Below are positions 43,116 through 53,564 of a stretch of DNA of 64,000 nucleotides, one piece after another. Numbering within the stretch: position 1 is the first letter of the stretch; the number at the start of each line of letters is the position of its first letter. The stretch is from Reyranella massiliensis 521 (GTDB lineage Bacteria; Pseudomonadota; Alphaproteobacteria; Reyranellales; Reyranellaceae): the NCBI GenBank assembly GCA_945862125.1, contig CAMAYC010000002.1, forward strand, positions 1 to 64,000, read 5' to 3'. The notes under the pieces were generated by a model that ran no database searches, was not told the DNA's origin, and saw only the letters and a program-made list of their open reading frames with translations. The position numbers and the translations under genes were made by a program.

Positions 43116-46100
43116 GTGACCATCGCTGATTTCGTCCATCTCAAAGTCCGGTCTGCCTATTCGCTCACCGAAGGAGCGAACAAGGTCGATGCTGTTGTAG
43201 CATTGGCCAAGGCACAGGCGATGCCGGCGGTTGCTGTTACCGACCGCAACAATCTGTTCGGCGCCCTGGAATTCGCGCAGTACGCCTCGAAGGCAGGCAT
43301 CCAGCCGATTATGGGCTGCGACCTCGGGCTCCGCCGGGAAGAGGAGGGCGGCATCTCGGCGGTCAGCAAGCTGCCGTCGGTCGATTGGCTGACCCTGCTG
43401 GTCCAGAACGAGCAGGGCTACATCAATCTGATGCGGCTGGTGAGCAGGGCCCATCTGGAATTCAAGACCGGCTCGATCGCCGCGCTGCCCCTGTCCGAAC
43501 TCGAGGGCCACAGCGATGGCCTTTTGGCGTTCACGGGCAGCGCCAGCAGTGGGGTTGGCCGGCTGTTGCTAGCGGGCCAAGCGCCGGCGGCGGCGCACAT
43601 GCTGGAGCGGCTGCAGACGCTGTTCGACGGCCGGCTCTACGTCGAATTGCAACGCCATGGCGAGGACAGCGAGCGGCGCATCGAGGCCCCGCTGCTTGAC
43701 CTCGCCTATGCGCGCGACCTGCCGCTGGTTGCGACGAACGATGTGCATTTCCCCAAGGCGTCGATGTACGAGGCGCATGATGTCCTCCTCTGCATTGAGC
43801 AGGGGACGCACATCGACGATCCGAATCGCCGTCGGCTGACACCGGAGCACTATTTCAAGTCGGCTGGCGAGATGCGCAGCGTCTTCTCGGACCTGCCGGA
43901 AGCCTGTGACAACACCATCGCCATAGCCCAGCGCTGCGCCTACATGCCTGAGCCGCGCAAGCCCATCCTGCCGCGCTACACCAAGCTCGGCGGTCGCGCC
44001 GAGAAAGATGCCCTGAAAGAGATGGCTGAGGCTGGCCTTGCGACCTTGAAGGCGAGTGGTCGCCTCGCTGAGGATGTCTCACTCAAGAAGTATGAGGACC
44101 GGCTCTCCTACGAACTCAACATGATCGAGAAGATGGGCTTCTCGGGCTACTTCCTGATCGTCGCCGATTTCATCCAATGGGCGAAGGACAACAGTATTCC
44201 CGTCGGGCCGGGGCGCGGTTCGGGCGCGGGTTCGCTGGTGGCCTGGTCGCTCAAGATCACCGACCTTGACCCTCTGCGATGGGGCCTGCTGTTCGAGCGT
44301 TTTCTCAATCCCGAGCGCGTGTCGATGCCCGACTTCGACATCGACTTTTGCCAGGACAAGCGCGACCAGGTGATTCGCTACGTGCGTGACGAATACGGTC
44401 ATGATCGCGTTGCCGCCATCATCACCTTCGGCAAGCTGCAAGCCCGTGCGGTACTGCGCGATGTCGGCCGCGTGCTCGGCATGCCCTACGGCCAGGTCGA
44501 TCGCATCTGCAAATTGGTGCCGAACAATCCGGCCAAACCGGTCACACTTGGCCAGGCGCTCGAGAGCGAGCAGCTCCTGAAGGAGCAATATCAGGCCGAC
44601 GAGGAGATCAAGCGCCTGATCGACCTGGCATTGCAGCTCGAAGGGCTATTCCGCAACGCGTCGACTCATGCTGCCGGTGTCGTGATCGGTGACCGACCGC
44701 TCGAAGAGCTGGTGCCGCTCTATCGCGATACCGACAACAAGGAATCGCTGCCGGCCACCCAGTTCAACATGAAGTGGGTCGAGACCGCGGGCCTTGTGAA
44801 GTTCGACTTCCTCGGCCTCAAGACACTCACGGTGATTGAAAAGGCATGCGGCCTGATCGGCCACGACAAGATCAAGATCGACAAGATACCGCTCGATGAC
44901 GAGCCGACCTTCAAGATGCTGGCCAAAGGCGATGCCTACGGGGTCTTCCAGATGGAAGGCAGCGGCATGCGCGACATCCTGAGCAAACTGAAGCCAAATC
45001 GGTTCGAGGACCTGATCGCGTTGGTCGCTCTCTATCGCCCCGGTCCGATGGACGACATTCCGACCTACATCAGCGTCAAGAACGGACAGGAGAAGCCCGA
45101 CTATCTGCATCCTTCGCTGAAAGGCATCCTCGAGGAGACCTATGGCATCATGGTCTACCAGGAGCAGGTCATGCAGATCGCCCAGGTGCTCAGCGGCTAT
45201 TCGCTGGGCGGCGCCGATCTGCTGCGCCGTGCCATGGGCAAGAAGATCCAGTCGGAAATGGACGCGCAGCGGGCGATCTTCATTGAAGGGGCACGCAAGA
45301 ACGAGGTCGAGGACGCGCGCGCCTCGATGATCTTCGACAAGGTCGCCAAGTTTGCGGGCTACGGCTTCAACAAGTGCCATTCCGCGCCCTATGCGCTGGT
45401 CGCGTATCAGACCGCCTACCTCAAGGCGAACTATCCGGTCGAATTCTTCGCCGCCTCCATGACGCTCGATATGGGCAACAGCGACAAGATCGGCAATTTC
45501 CGGCGCGAGTTGGAGCGGCTGCAGATCCCGCTACTGGGGCCGGATGTGAACAAGTCGATGGCCGAGTTCGCCGTGGAGACGACGCCCGAGGGCAAAAAGG
45601 CAGTTCGGTACGCGCTTTCCGCGATCAAGGGTGTCGGCCGCGAAGCCATGACTCGCCTGGCTGAGGAACGGGCAGAGAAGGGCCCGTTCAAGGACACGTT
45701 CGACTTCGCCGAGCGCCTGGACCAGCGGGTGGTGAACAAGCGGTTGATCGAGGGGCTGGTGAAGGCGGGGGCCTTCGATTCACTGAACAAGAACCGCGCC
45801 CAGACCTTTGGCGCCGTCGAAGCTCTTATGCGCCATTCGCAGGCCACGCATGAGTCCCGCGGCAGCAATCAGAACAGTCTGTTCGGTGACGACACTGCGC
45901 AGCGTCGGCCGCAACTTCCCAAGATGCCGGATTGGGCGCCGATGGAGCGGCTGCAGAATGAATTCGCGGCAATCGGCTTCTACCTCTCCTCGCATCCGCT
46001 GGCCGCCTACGAGCGGAGCCTGCAGCGGCTGGGGGTCTGCCGGGCTGCCGACCTGACGGCCCTGCTGGCGCGAGGTACGCCGGGCCGCATCAAGCTTGCC

Positions 46101-46562
46101 GGCACCGTAATCGACCGTATGGAGCGGACCTCGGCCAAAGGTAACCGCTTCGCCTTCGTGCAGTGCTCGGACCAGTCCGGGGCGTTCGAACTCACGGTGT
46201 TCAGCGAACTCCTGGGCAGCAAGCGCAATCTCCTGGAGCCGGGACAGGCGGTACTGGTCTCGGCCGACGGCCGGCTCGACGGTGAGCAGGTGAAGCTCAC
46301 GGCGCAGAGCGTCGAGAAGCTCGACGACGCGGTTGCCAACGCGGCGGCGGGTCTGCGCATCATCGTTTCCGATCCGGCGGCCCTGGAGGCCTTGCGCAAG
46401 ACGCTGGATGGCAAGAAGGGGCGGGGACGCGTCACGCTGGTCGTCCCGATGCCCGATGAGGCGGAGGCCGAAGTGACCTTGCCCGGGACCTATTCAATCG
46501 CGGGTGGCTTGCGCGACGCCATCGGCATGCTGCCGGGCATTGCGCAGGTGGAAGAGATTTGA
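43116..46562 (+). CDS. dnaE: DNA polymerase III subunit alpha
   Basis: 1148 aa; FVHLKVRSAYSLTEGAN PHP domain; GPGRGSGAGSLVAWSLKITDLDPLRWGLLFERFLNPERVSMPDFDIDFCQ. Confidence 0.98.
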   Translation: MTIADFVHLKVRSAYSLTEGANKVDAVVALAKAQAMPAVAVTDRNNLFGALEFAQYASKAGIQPIMGCDLGLRREEEGGISAVSKLPSVDWLTLLVQNEQGYINLMRLVSRAHLEFKTGSIAALPLSELEGHSDGLLAFTGSASSGVGRLLLAGQAPAAAHMLERLQTLFDGRLYVELQRHGEDSERRIEAPLLDLAYARDLPLVATNDVHFPKASMYEAHDVLLCIEQGTHIDDPNRRRLTPEHYFKSAGEMRSVFSDLPEACDNTIAIAQRCAYMPEPRKPILPRYTKLGGRAEKDALKEMAEAGLATLKASGRLAEDVSLKKYEDRLSYELNMIEKMGFSGYFLIVADFIQWAKDNSIPVGPGRGSGAGSLVAWSLKITDLDPLRWGLLFERFLNPERVSMPDFDIDFCQDKRDQVIRYVRDEYGHDRVAAIITFGKLQARAVLRDVGRVLGMPYGQVDRICKLVPNNPAKPVTLGQALESEQLLKEQYQADEEIKRLIDLALQLEGLFRNASTHAAGVVIGDRPLEELVPLYRDTDNKESLPATQFNMKWVETAGLVKFDFLGLKTLTVIEKACGLIGHDKIKIDKIPLDDEPTFKMLAKGDAYGVFQMEGSGMRDILSKLKPNRFEDLIALVALYRPGPMDDIPTYISVKNGQEKPDYLHPSLKGILEETYGIMVYQEQVMQIAQVLSGYSLGGADLLRRAMGKKIQSEMDAQRAIFIEGARKNEVEDARASMIFDKVAKFAGYGFNKCHSAPYALVAYQTAYLKANYPVEFFAASMTLDMGNSDKIGNFRRELERLQIPLLGPDVNKSMAEFAVETTPEGKKAVRYALSAIKGVGREAMTRLAEERAEKGPFKDTFDFAERLDQRVVNKRLIEGLVKAGAFDSLNKNRAQTFGAVEALMRHSQATHESRGSNQNSLFGDDTAQRRPQLPKMPDWAPMERLQNEFAAIGFYLSSHPLAAYERSLQRLGVCRAADLTALLARGTPGRIKLAGTVIDRMERTSAKGNRFAFVQCSDQSGAFELTVFSELLGSKRNLLEPGQAVLVSADGRLDGEQVKLTAQSVEKLDDAVANAAAGLRIIVSDPAALEALRKTLDGKKGRGRVTLVVPMPDEAEAEVTLPGTYSIAGGLRDAIGMLPGIAQVEEI

Positions 46563-47572
46563 GCCGGCAACCCGGCCTCTTCGAAACCCCCAGTCCGGCC
46601 AGGCGCCGCGCAACAACGGCAGGAGAGGTCCGGCCGGCCGCCACATCGCCGCTGCTGCACGCGCCGGTCCTGCCGCCCGAGATCAGGCTTGGCACCTCGT
46701 CATGGTTTTTTCCGGGATGGCGCGGCCTTGTCTACGAGGGGGTTCATCCGCAGACGGTGCTCAGCCGCAAGGGGCTGGAAGCCTATGGCGAGATCCCGAT
46801 GCTGCGCACGGTCAGCCTCGACCGGACCTTTTATGCTGCCATCTCGGCAGTGGAGTACGCGCGCTACGCCCATCAGGTGCCGGACGACTTCAGCTTCGTC
46901 GTGAAGGCGCCGGCGCTGGTCTGCGATGCGGTGATGCGGGACGAGGAGGGGCGGGGAAAGGTCGCCAACCCGCACTTTCTCGATGCAGCCATCGCCACCC
47001 GCGAGTTCGTGGTGCCCTGCCTCGAGGGGCTAGGTGCCAAGGCCGGGCCGTTGGTCTTCCAGGTCTCGCCACTGCCGCGTGGATTAGTGGCGGAGGCGGC
47101 CACTCTTATTGAGCGGTTGGCGGTGTTCTTTGCGGCTCTGCCGCGAGAACTAGGCAAGAATCGCCCGCTCTACGCTCTGGAACTGCGCAATGCCGAGCTG
47201 CTGACGCCTCGGCTGATGCGCATGTTGGCGGCGGCCGGGGTGCGCTATTGCGTCGGCCTCCATGACCGGATGCCCGAGGTCGAGCGCCAGGAGGCGGCGC
47301 TCCGGGTGCTGGACAGTGACACTCCCGGGCCTCTGATCGTTCGCTGGAACCTGCACCGGGGATTTCTCTACCAGGCTGCCAAGCAGCGCTATGAGCCCTT
47401 CGACCGGCTGGTCGACGAGGATGGCGATACCCGCCGCATTCTGGCCCGGATGGCCGCCGACGCCTTCAAGGCCAGGCAGAAGGTCTGGATCACGGCCAAC
47501 AACAAGGCCGAGGGGAGCGCCCCCCTGTCATTACTCAAACTGGCTCAGGAAATCGCCCAGAACCTAGACTAA
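46559..47572 (+). CDS. DUF72 domain-containing protein
   Basis: IRLGTSSWFFPGWRGLVYEG; EIPMLRTVSLDRTFYAAISAVEYARYAHQVPDDFSFVVKAP; TTG start overlaps dnaE stop. Confidence 0.88.
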   Translation: MSRQPGLFETPSPARRRATTAGEVRPAATSPLLHAPVLPPEIRLGTSSWFFPGWRGLVYEGVHPQTVLSRKGLEAYGEIPMLRTVSLDRTFYAAISAVEYARYAHQVPDDFSFVVKAPALVCDAVMRDEEGRGKVANPHFLDAAIATREFVVPCLEGLGAKAGPLVFQVSPLPRGLVAEAATLIERLAVFFAALPRELGKNRPLYALELRNAELLTPRLMRMLAAAGVRYCVGLHDRMPEVERQEAALRVLDSDTPGPLIVRWNLHRGFLYQAAKQRYEPFDRLVDEDGDTRRILARMAADAFKARQKVWITANNKAEGSAPLSLLKLAQEIAQNLD

Positions 47573-47592
47573 GTCATTGATTTCATTGCTGC

Positions 47593-47621
47593 TTGCAATT
47601 GAGGGCATAAACCCCTAGAAA
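47593..47621 (+). promoter_or_regulatory. Sigma70-like promoter of rpsB
   Basis: TTGCAA - 17 nt - TAGAAA with about 125-nt leader before rpsB. Confidence 0.45.
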
Positions 47622-47746
47622 CACGCCACTTCGCACGCGGGTTTGCGGTCGACGGGGAGACATCCCGCCGCTCGCTCCGGTGTCGCCAAGCTCGCAAGAG
47701 TTGGGGGACGACGCCCGCGGAGGCCCAACCGGAAAAGGAGAACGGC

Positions 47747-48535
47747 ATGGCTATGCCGACATTTACGATGCGCCAGCTGCTGGAAGCCGGCGTCCACTTC
47801 GGACATCACACGCGCCGCTGGAATCCCAAGATGAAGCCGTACCTGTTCGGGGTACGCAATGGGGTCCATATCATCGATCTCACCAAGACGGTGCCGCTGC
47901 TCGAGCAGGCGCTGCAGCGGGTCCGCGAAGTCGTGGCCAGCGGCGGTCGCGTCCTCTTCGTTGGCACCAAGGCAGCAGCGTCCGAGCGCGTCGCCGACGC
48001 GGCCAAGCGCTGCGGCCAATACTACGTGAACCATCGCTGGCTGGGCGGCATGATCACCAACTGGCAGACCATCTCTGCCTCGATCAAGCGCCTGCGCGAA
48101 CTCGACGAGCGCCTTAAGGGCGAAGTCCTGGGTCTCACCAAGAAAGAGCAGCTCGACCTGACGCGTGAGCGCGACAAGCTCGAGCGGTCGCTGGGCGGCA
48201 TCAAGGAGATGGGTGGTACGCCCGACCTGCTGTTCATCATCGACACCAACAAGGAGGCGATTGCCGTCCAGGAGGCGCGCAAGCGCGGCATCCCGATCGT
48301 GGCGATCCTCGACAGCAACTCCGATCCCGACGGCATCGACTTCCCGATTCCGGGCAACGACGACGCGATCCGTGCCGTCTCGCTGTTCTGTGAACTCCTG
48401 TCGGGAGCCGTGCTCGATGGCATCCGCGCCGAGATTGCGGCGTCGGGCGGCGATGTGGGCGAACTGAGCGCCCCGCCGATCGAGGAAGTGCCGGTGGTCG
48501 AAGTCCCCGCCGCCGAAGCGGCGCCGGCGGAGTAA
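47747..48535 (+). CDS. rpsB: 30S ribosomal protein S2
   Basis: [50 protein letters not shown]. Confidence 0.98.
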   Translation: MAMPTFTMRQLLEAGVHFGHHTRRWNPKMKPYLFGVRNGVHIIDLTKTVPLLEQALQRVREVVASGGRVLFVGTKAAASERVADAAKRCGQYYVNHRWLGGMITNWQTISASIKRLRELDERLKGEVLGLTKKEQLDLTRERDKLERSLGGIKEMGGTPDLLFIIDTNKEAIAVQEARKRGIPIVAILDSNSDPDGIDFPIPGNDDAIRAVSLFCELLSGAVLDGIRAEIAASGGDVGELSAPPIEEVPVVEVPAAEAAPAE

Positions 48536-48565
48536 GCCGGAGCCCTTAACGACGAAGATCCAATG

Positions 48566-48587
48566 GGGCCGGTCGGAAGACCGGCCC
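48566..48587 (+). terminator. Intergenic terminator/attenuator between rpsB and tsf
   Basis: GGGCCGGTC-GGAA-GACCGGCCC followed by TTGTTG; 9-bp perfect stem. Confidence 0.65.
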
Positions 48588-48640
48588 TTGTTGCACCACA
48601 CAGGGTTGCATCAAACAGGCCGGACCAAACGGAGCACGAC

Positions 48641-49567
48641 ATGGCTGAGATCACCGCATCGCTCGTCAAGGAACTGCGTGAGAAGACTGGCGCGGGCATG
48701 ATGGACTGTAAGAAGGCGCTGGGCGAAGTGCAGGGCGACCTCGAGAAGGCAGTCGACTGGCTGCGTACCAAGGGACTATCGGCGGCCGCCAAGAAGGCAG
48801 GCCGGGTCGCGGCGGAAGGCCTCGTCGGCGTGATCGCTAACGGCACGCGTGGTGCGGCAATCGAAGTCAACGCTGAGACCGACTTCGTTGGTCGCAACGA
48901 CATCTTCCAGAAATTCGTCTCGGCGGCGGCCCGTGCCGCCCTCGATACCGGCGCCGACATGGCCAAGATCGCCGCTTCGCCATTTCCGGGCACTGGTCGC
49001 GACATCCAGGGTGAACTCACACACCTGATCGCCACCATCGGCGAGAACATGTCGCTGCGCCGCACTGCGTCGATCTCGGTATCGGACGGCGTCGTGGCGG
49101 CCTACGTGCACAACGCCGTGGCGCCAGACCTCGGCAAGATCGGCGTCCTGGTGGCGCTCGAGTCCACTGGCGACAAGGCCAAGCTGGCAGCGCTCGCCAA
49201 GCAACTCGCCATGCATGTGGCTGCCGCCAACCCGCAATCGCTGACCGTGGCTGATCTCGACCAGGCGGCAATCGAGCGCGAGCGTGCCGTGCTGGCCGAG
49301 AAGGCCGGGCAGGCGGGCAAGACCGCCGACATCGTCGCCAAGATGGTCGAGGGTGGGCTGCGCAAGTTCCACCAGGAAGTGGTCCTGCTTGAGCAGCTCT
49401 TCGTCATCGACGGCAAGAACCGCGTCTCCAAGGTCGTTGAGGATGCGGCGAAGCAGGTCGGCGCGCCGGTCCGGCTGGCGGGCTTCCTGCGCTTCGCTCT
49501 GGGTGAAGGAATCGAGAAGAAGTCGGAGGATTTCGCCGCCGAGGTGGCTGCCCAGCTCAAGAAGTAG
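48641..49567 (+). CDS. tsf: Elongation factor Ts
   Basis: [55 protein letters not shown]. Confidence 0.98.
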   Translation: MAEITASLVKELREKTGAGMMDCKKALGEVQGDLEKAVDWLRTKGLSAAAKKAGRVAAEGLVGVIANGTRGAAIEVNAETDFVGRNDIFQKFVSAAARAALDTGADMAKIAASPFPGTGRDIQGELTHLIATIGENMSLRRTASISVSDGVVAAYVHNAVAPDLGKIGVLVALESTGDKAKLAALAKQLAMHVAAANPQSLTVADLDQAAIERERAVLAEKAGQAGKTADIVAKMVEGGLRKFHQEVVLLEQLFVIDGKNRVSKVVEDAAKQVGAPVRLAGFLRFALGEGIEKKSEDFAAEVAAQLKK

Positions 49568-49585
49568 TATGAAATCGGTACCGGT

Positions 49586-49606
49586 GCGCGGGCCAGAAGC
49601 CCGCGC
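49586..49606 (+). terminator. GC-rich hairpin between tsf and pyrH (GCGCGGGC-CAGAA-GCCCGCGC)
   Basis: 8-bp perfect stem, no T-run; may be a pausing/processing site rather than a terminator. Confidence 0.4.
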
Positions 49607-49636
49607 CGCCCAAGAACACGTATTCAGAGGCATCTG

Positions 49637-50362
49637 ATGCCGTCGGGTCCTCGCTATCGCCGCGTCCTTCTCAAACTCTCAGGTGAGGGTTTGATGGGCA
49701 GTCGCGAATACGGGCTGGATCCGGCCATGGTTTCCATGGTCGCACAGGAAGTGAAAGCCGTGCATGGCATGGGCGTTCAGGTTTGCCTGGTGATCGGTGG
49801 CGGAAACATCTTCCGGGGTGTCTCCGCGGCGGCCTCGGGCATGGACCGGGCAAGCGGTGACTACATGGGCATGCTGGCGACGGTGATCAATTCACTCGCG
49901 ATGCAGAGCGCTCTCGAGCGTCAGGGCCTACAGACCAGGGTCCAATCTGCGATCCCCATGACCACGGTCTGCGAGCCCTACATTCGCCGCCGAGCTGCCA
50001 GACACATGGAGAAGGGTCGGGTCGTGATCTTTGCTGCCGGCACCGGCAATCCGTTTTTCACTACCGACACCGCTGCCGCCTTGCGCGCTGCCGAAATGGG
50101 CGTCGATGCTTTGCTTAAGGGCACCCAGGTCGATGGCGTCTATTCCGCGGATCCGCGCAAAGACAAGGATGCCAAGCGCTACGAATCCCTCACCTATATG
50201 GAAGTACTGTCGCGTGACTTGCAGGTGATGGATGCATCGGCAATCTCGCTGGCGCGCGAGAACCATATTCCGATCATCGTGTTCGACATCCATAAGCCGG
50301 GGGCATTCGCCGCGACGATGTGCGGGGAGGGCACCTTCACCATCATCAAGGACGAGGGCTGA
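49637..50362 (+). CDS. pyrH: UMP kinase
   Basis: [54 protein letters not shown]. Confidence 0.97.
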   Translation: MPSGPRYRRVLLKLSGEGLMGSREYGLDPAMVSMVAQEVKAVHGMGVQVCLVIGGGNIFRGVSAAASGMDRASGDYMGMLATVINSLAMQSALERQGLQTRVQSAIPMTTVCEPYIRRRAARHMEKGRVVIFAAGTGNPFFTTDTAAALRAAEMGVDALLKGTQVDGVYSADPRKDKDAKRYESLTYMEVLSRDLQVMDASAISLARENHIPIIVFDIHKPGAFAATMCGEGTFTIIKDEG

Positions 50363-50364
50363 AG

Positions 50365-50919
50365 ATGAGTGCGGACGTCAAAGAACTCGAGAAGCGCATG
50401 CAGGGTGCCATGGACGCCCTGAAGAAGGAATTCACCGGTCTCAGGACCGGTCGTGCATCGGTCAATCTGCTCGATCCGGTGATGGTCGAGGCTTATGGTC
50501 AGCGCATGTCGTTGAACCAGGTCGGAACGGTGAGCGCTCCCGAGCCACGCCTGCTCACGGTGAGCGTCTGGGACAAAGGCCTGGTCGTTTCGACGGCCAA
50601 AGCGATCCGAGAGGCCGGCCTCGGCCTCAATCCGGCACCGGACGGCCAGATGATCCGCATTCCCATCCCGGAACTGACGAGCGAGCGGCGCGCTGAACTT
50701 GCCAAACTTGCCCACAAGTACGCCGAACTTGGCCGTGTCGCCGTGCGTAACGTGCGGCGTGACGGGATGGAATCGCTGAAGAAGGCAGAGAAGGACCACC
50801 AGATCTCGCAGGATGAGCACCGCCAGAAATCCGACGAGGTCCAGAAGCTTACCGACCGGTTTGTAAAGTTGGTCGACGAGGCGCTCGCCCATAAGGAAAA
50901 AGAGATCAAGACGGTTTGA
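50365..50919 (+). CDS. frr: Ribosome recycling factor
   Basis: [58 protein letters not shown]. Confidence 0.97.
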   Translation: MSADVKELEKRMQGAMDALKKEFTGLRTGRASVNLLDPVMVEAYGQRMSLNQVGTVSAPEPRLLTVSVWDKGLVVSTAKAIREAGLGLNPAPDGQMIRIPIPELTSERRAELAKLAHKYAELGRVAVRNVRRDGMESLKKAEKDHQISQDEHRQKSDEVQKLTDRFVKLVDEALAHKEKEIKTV

Positions 50920-51659
50920 TGTCGACCGCATCGCTGCCCGCCAATCCTGACCCGTCGCCGGGTCCCAACCACGTCGCCATCATCATGGATGGCAACGGGC
51001 GGTGGGCGAAGGCGCGCGGATTGCCGCGGGTAGCAGGCCATCGCCGCGGAGCAGACGCTGTGCGCCGTGTCGTTCGTGGTGCGGGCGAACTCGGAATTCC
51101 TGTCCTCACGCTGTTTGCTTTCTCGACGGAGAACTGGACGCGGCCAGCCGGCGAGGTGAGTGATCTCATGGGGCTACTGCGCCATTACCTGCGCAACGAG
51201 CTTGAGGAGCTCCACAAGAATGGGGCCCGGCTGCGAGTTATCGGCAATCGCGACGGATTGGCGGCGGACATCGTGCGCGACATCGCCGACGCCGAGAACC
51301 TCACGCGAAACAACAGTCGCATCGACGTCAATATCTGCATCAACTACGGCTCGCGCGACGAAATTCTACGCGCGACGCGCAGTCTCGCGCGGCAGGTCGC
51401 GGCGGGCGCATTCGAAGCCGACCGCATCGACGCCAACCTCTTTGAGCGTGAGTTGCTAACCGCGGGCGTGCCCGATCCGGATTTGCTGATCCGGACGAGT
51501 GGGGAGCAACGCATCAGCAACTTCCTGCTTTGGCAGTGTGCGTATTCGGAGTTGGTGTTCGTCGATACGCTGTGGCCCGATTTCGGCAAGGACGACCTGG
51601 AACGGGCGGTTTCCGAGTTCCGTCGGCGCGAGCGGCGTTATGGTGGCGTCGGCGGCTGA
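50919..51659 (+). CDS. uppS: Isoprenyl transferase (undecaprenyl diphosphate synthase)
   Basis: HVAIIMDGNGRWAKARGLPRVAGHRRGADAVRRVV; DLLIRTSGEQRISNFLLWQ. Confidence 0.97.
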   Translation: MSTASLPANPDPSPGPNHVAIIMDGNGRWAKARGLPRVAGHRRGADAVRRVVRGAGELGIPVLTLFAFSTENWTRPAGEVSDLMGLLRHYLRNELEELHKNGARLRVIGNRDGLAADIVRDIADAENLTRNNSRIDVNICINYGSRDEILRATRSLARQVAAGAFEADRIDANLFERELLTAGVPDPDLLIRTSGEQRISNFLLWQCAYSELVFVDTLWPDFGKDDLERAVSEFRRRERRYGGVGG

Positions 51660-52335
51660 CGCCCCGACGGGGCGCGGTCGACGATTTCGCGGGCTGCTGC
51701 TGCGGATTTCGTCAGCCCTTGTCCTGGGACCCCTGCTGCTGGCCGCAGTGTGGTTCGGCTTCCCATGGATCGATCTGGTGGCGGCGATCGCCGCACCGCT
51801 TATGGTGTGGGAATGGACGCGCCTCACCCGCGGGCGTCCGATTGTCAGGGTTACAGCCTACGTCTACGCCCTGGCAGCTCTGGTGGCCCTGCTGTGGCTG
51901 CGCCACCAGCCGGCACTGGGCCGCGAGACGGTGATCTGGATCGTCGCCTGCACTTGGGCAACCGACATCGGGGCGTATTTCGTCGGCGCGTCGGCCGGTG
52001 GCGCCAAGCTCGCTCCCCGCATTAGCCCCAGCAAGACATGGTCGGGCTTGATCGGCGGCATGGCTTGGGCCGCCGTGACCAGCGCTGCCTTGGGATTTGC
52101 GTTCGGTCTGGGATCGACGTTCTCCCTTGCGGTGATTGGCGCCTGTCTTGCCGTGGTCGGACAAGTCGGCGACCTCGCCGAGTCGGCGGCCAAGCGCGGC
52201 GCGGGAGTGAAGGACAGTGGCAATCTGATCCCCGGGCATGGCGGATTGCTGGACCGAGTCGACGGATTGGTCGCTATTCTCGTCGTCGTGGCGTTGGTGC
52301 GCCTGACGGTTGACGGAGCCTGGCCTTGGAACTGA
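51640..52335 (+). CDS. cdsA: Phosphatidate cytidylyltransferase
   Basis: TWATDIGAYFVGASAGGAKLAPRISPSKTWSGLIGG; VKDSGNLIPGHGGLLDRVDGL. Confidence 0.95.
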   Translation: MVASAADAPTGRGRRFRGLLLRISSALVLGPLLLAAVWFGFPWIDLVAAIAAPLMVWEWTRLTRGRPIVRVTAYVYALAALVALLWLRHQPALGRETVIWIVACTWATDIGAYFVGASAGGAKLAPRISPSKTWSGLIGGMAWAAVTSAALGFAFGLGSTFSLAVIGACLAVVGQVGDLAESAAKRGAGVKDSGNLIPGHGGLLDRVDGLVAILVVVALVRLTVDGAWPWN

Positions 52336-53534
52336 CCCGCTGGTTCGCGCCGTCGCATGACCGGCCCCGCAGTGTAACCATCCTTGGGTCGACCGGTTCG
52401 GTCGGCCAGAACACCGTCGATCTCATCGCGCGTGATCCCGCGAGCTATCATGTCGAGGCGCTGGTTGCCGGCTCCTCGGTTGAGTTGCTTGCCGAGCAGG
52501 CACGCCGCCTTCGTGCGCGGCTTGCCGTGGTGGCCAACCCGGAGCGTTATCTGGCGCTGAAAGAGGCGCTGGCGGGCACGTCGATCGTAGCCGCCGCCGG
52601 TCCGGAGGCTGTGGCCGAAGCCGCGTCCCGCCCGGCAGAGTGGGTCATGGCGGCGGTCGTGGGCTTTGCTGGGCTGGAGCCGACGCTCGCTGCGGCGCGC
52701 CGAGGCGCCATCGTGGCGCTGGCCAACAAGGAAGCGCTGGTCTGCGCCGGGCGTCTGCTGACCGAGGCGATTGAGGAGTCGGGCGGAGTTCTGTTGCCGG
52801 TCGATTCCGAACACAACGCCATCTTCCAGGTCTTCGAGCCGCAGCAGCGCCAGGCCATCGACCGTTTGATCCTTACGGCCTCGGGTGGCCCGTTCCGTAA
52901 CTGGTCGCTGGCCGACATGGCCGAGGCCACGCCGAAGCAGGCGCTTGCCCATCCCAATTGGGACATGGGCGACAAGATCTCGATCGATTCGGCCACGCTG
53001 ATGAACAAGGGCCTCGAGCTCATCGAGGCACACCTGCTATTCCAGCTTCCGTCGGACAAGATCGAGATCATCGTTCATCCGCAATCGGTCATCCATTCGA
53101 TGGTTGGTTACCGAGACGGCTCGGTGTTGGCCCAGCTTGGGACGCAGGACATGCGAGTGCCGATTTCGTATGCGCTCGGCTGGCCTGCGCGCATCGACGG
53201 TCCCGCCGCACGCCTCGATTTCGCGAACCTCTCGGCGCTTACATTCGAGCCGCCCGATTCCGGCCGCTTTCCCTCTCTACGGTTGGCGCGTGAAGCCTTG
53301 GCGACGGGCGGGCTTGCATCCATCGTGCTGAACGCCGCCAACGAGGCAGCAGTCGCGGCTTTCCTGGCGCGGCGCATCCGGTTTCTCGACATCGCTCGAG
53401 TGGTCGAGGATGTGCTGATCGGCTGGGAAGGGGTGGCATCGCCGGTCGAGTCGCTTCAGCATGTCCAGGCGGCTGATCTCGAGGCTCGGCAAAGAGCCGA
53501 GGAAATCTGCCGAAAACGTTCTCTAACTATTTGA
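52326..53534 (+). CDS. dxr: 1-deoxy-D-xylulose-5-phosphate reductoisomerase
   Basis: VTILGSTGSVGQNTVDLIARDP; ALANKEALVCAGRLL; PVDSEHNAIFQ. Confidence 0.97.
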   Translation: MELTRWFAPSHDRPRSVTILGSTGSVGQNTVDLIARDPASYHVEALVAGSSVELLAEQARRLRARLAVVANPERYLALKEALAGTSIVAAAGPEAVAEAASRPAEWVMAAVVGFAGLEPTLAAARRGAIVALANKEALVCAGRLLTEAIEESGGVLLPVDSEHNAIFQVFEPQQRQAIDRLILTASGGPFRNWSLADMAEATPKQALAHPNWDMGDKISIDSATLMNKGLELIEAHLLFQLPSDKIEIIVHPQSVIHSMVGYRDGSVLAQLGTQDMRVPISYALGWPARIDGPAARLDFANLSALTFEPPDSGRFPSLRLAREALATGGLASIVLNAANEAAVAAFLARRIRFLDIARVVEDVLIGWEGVASPVESLQHVQAADLEARQRAEEICRKRSLTI

Positions 53535-53564
53535 AATATCATGATTTTAGTGATGTAGTGAGCC

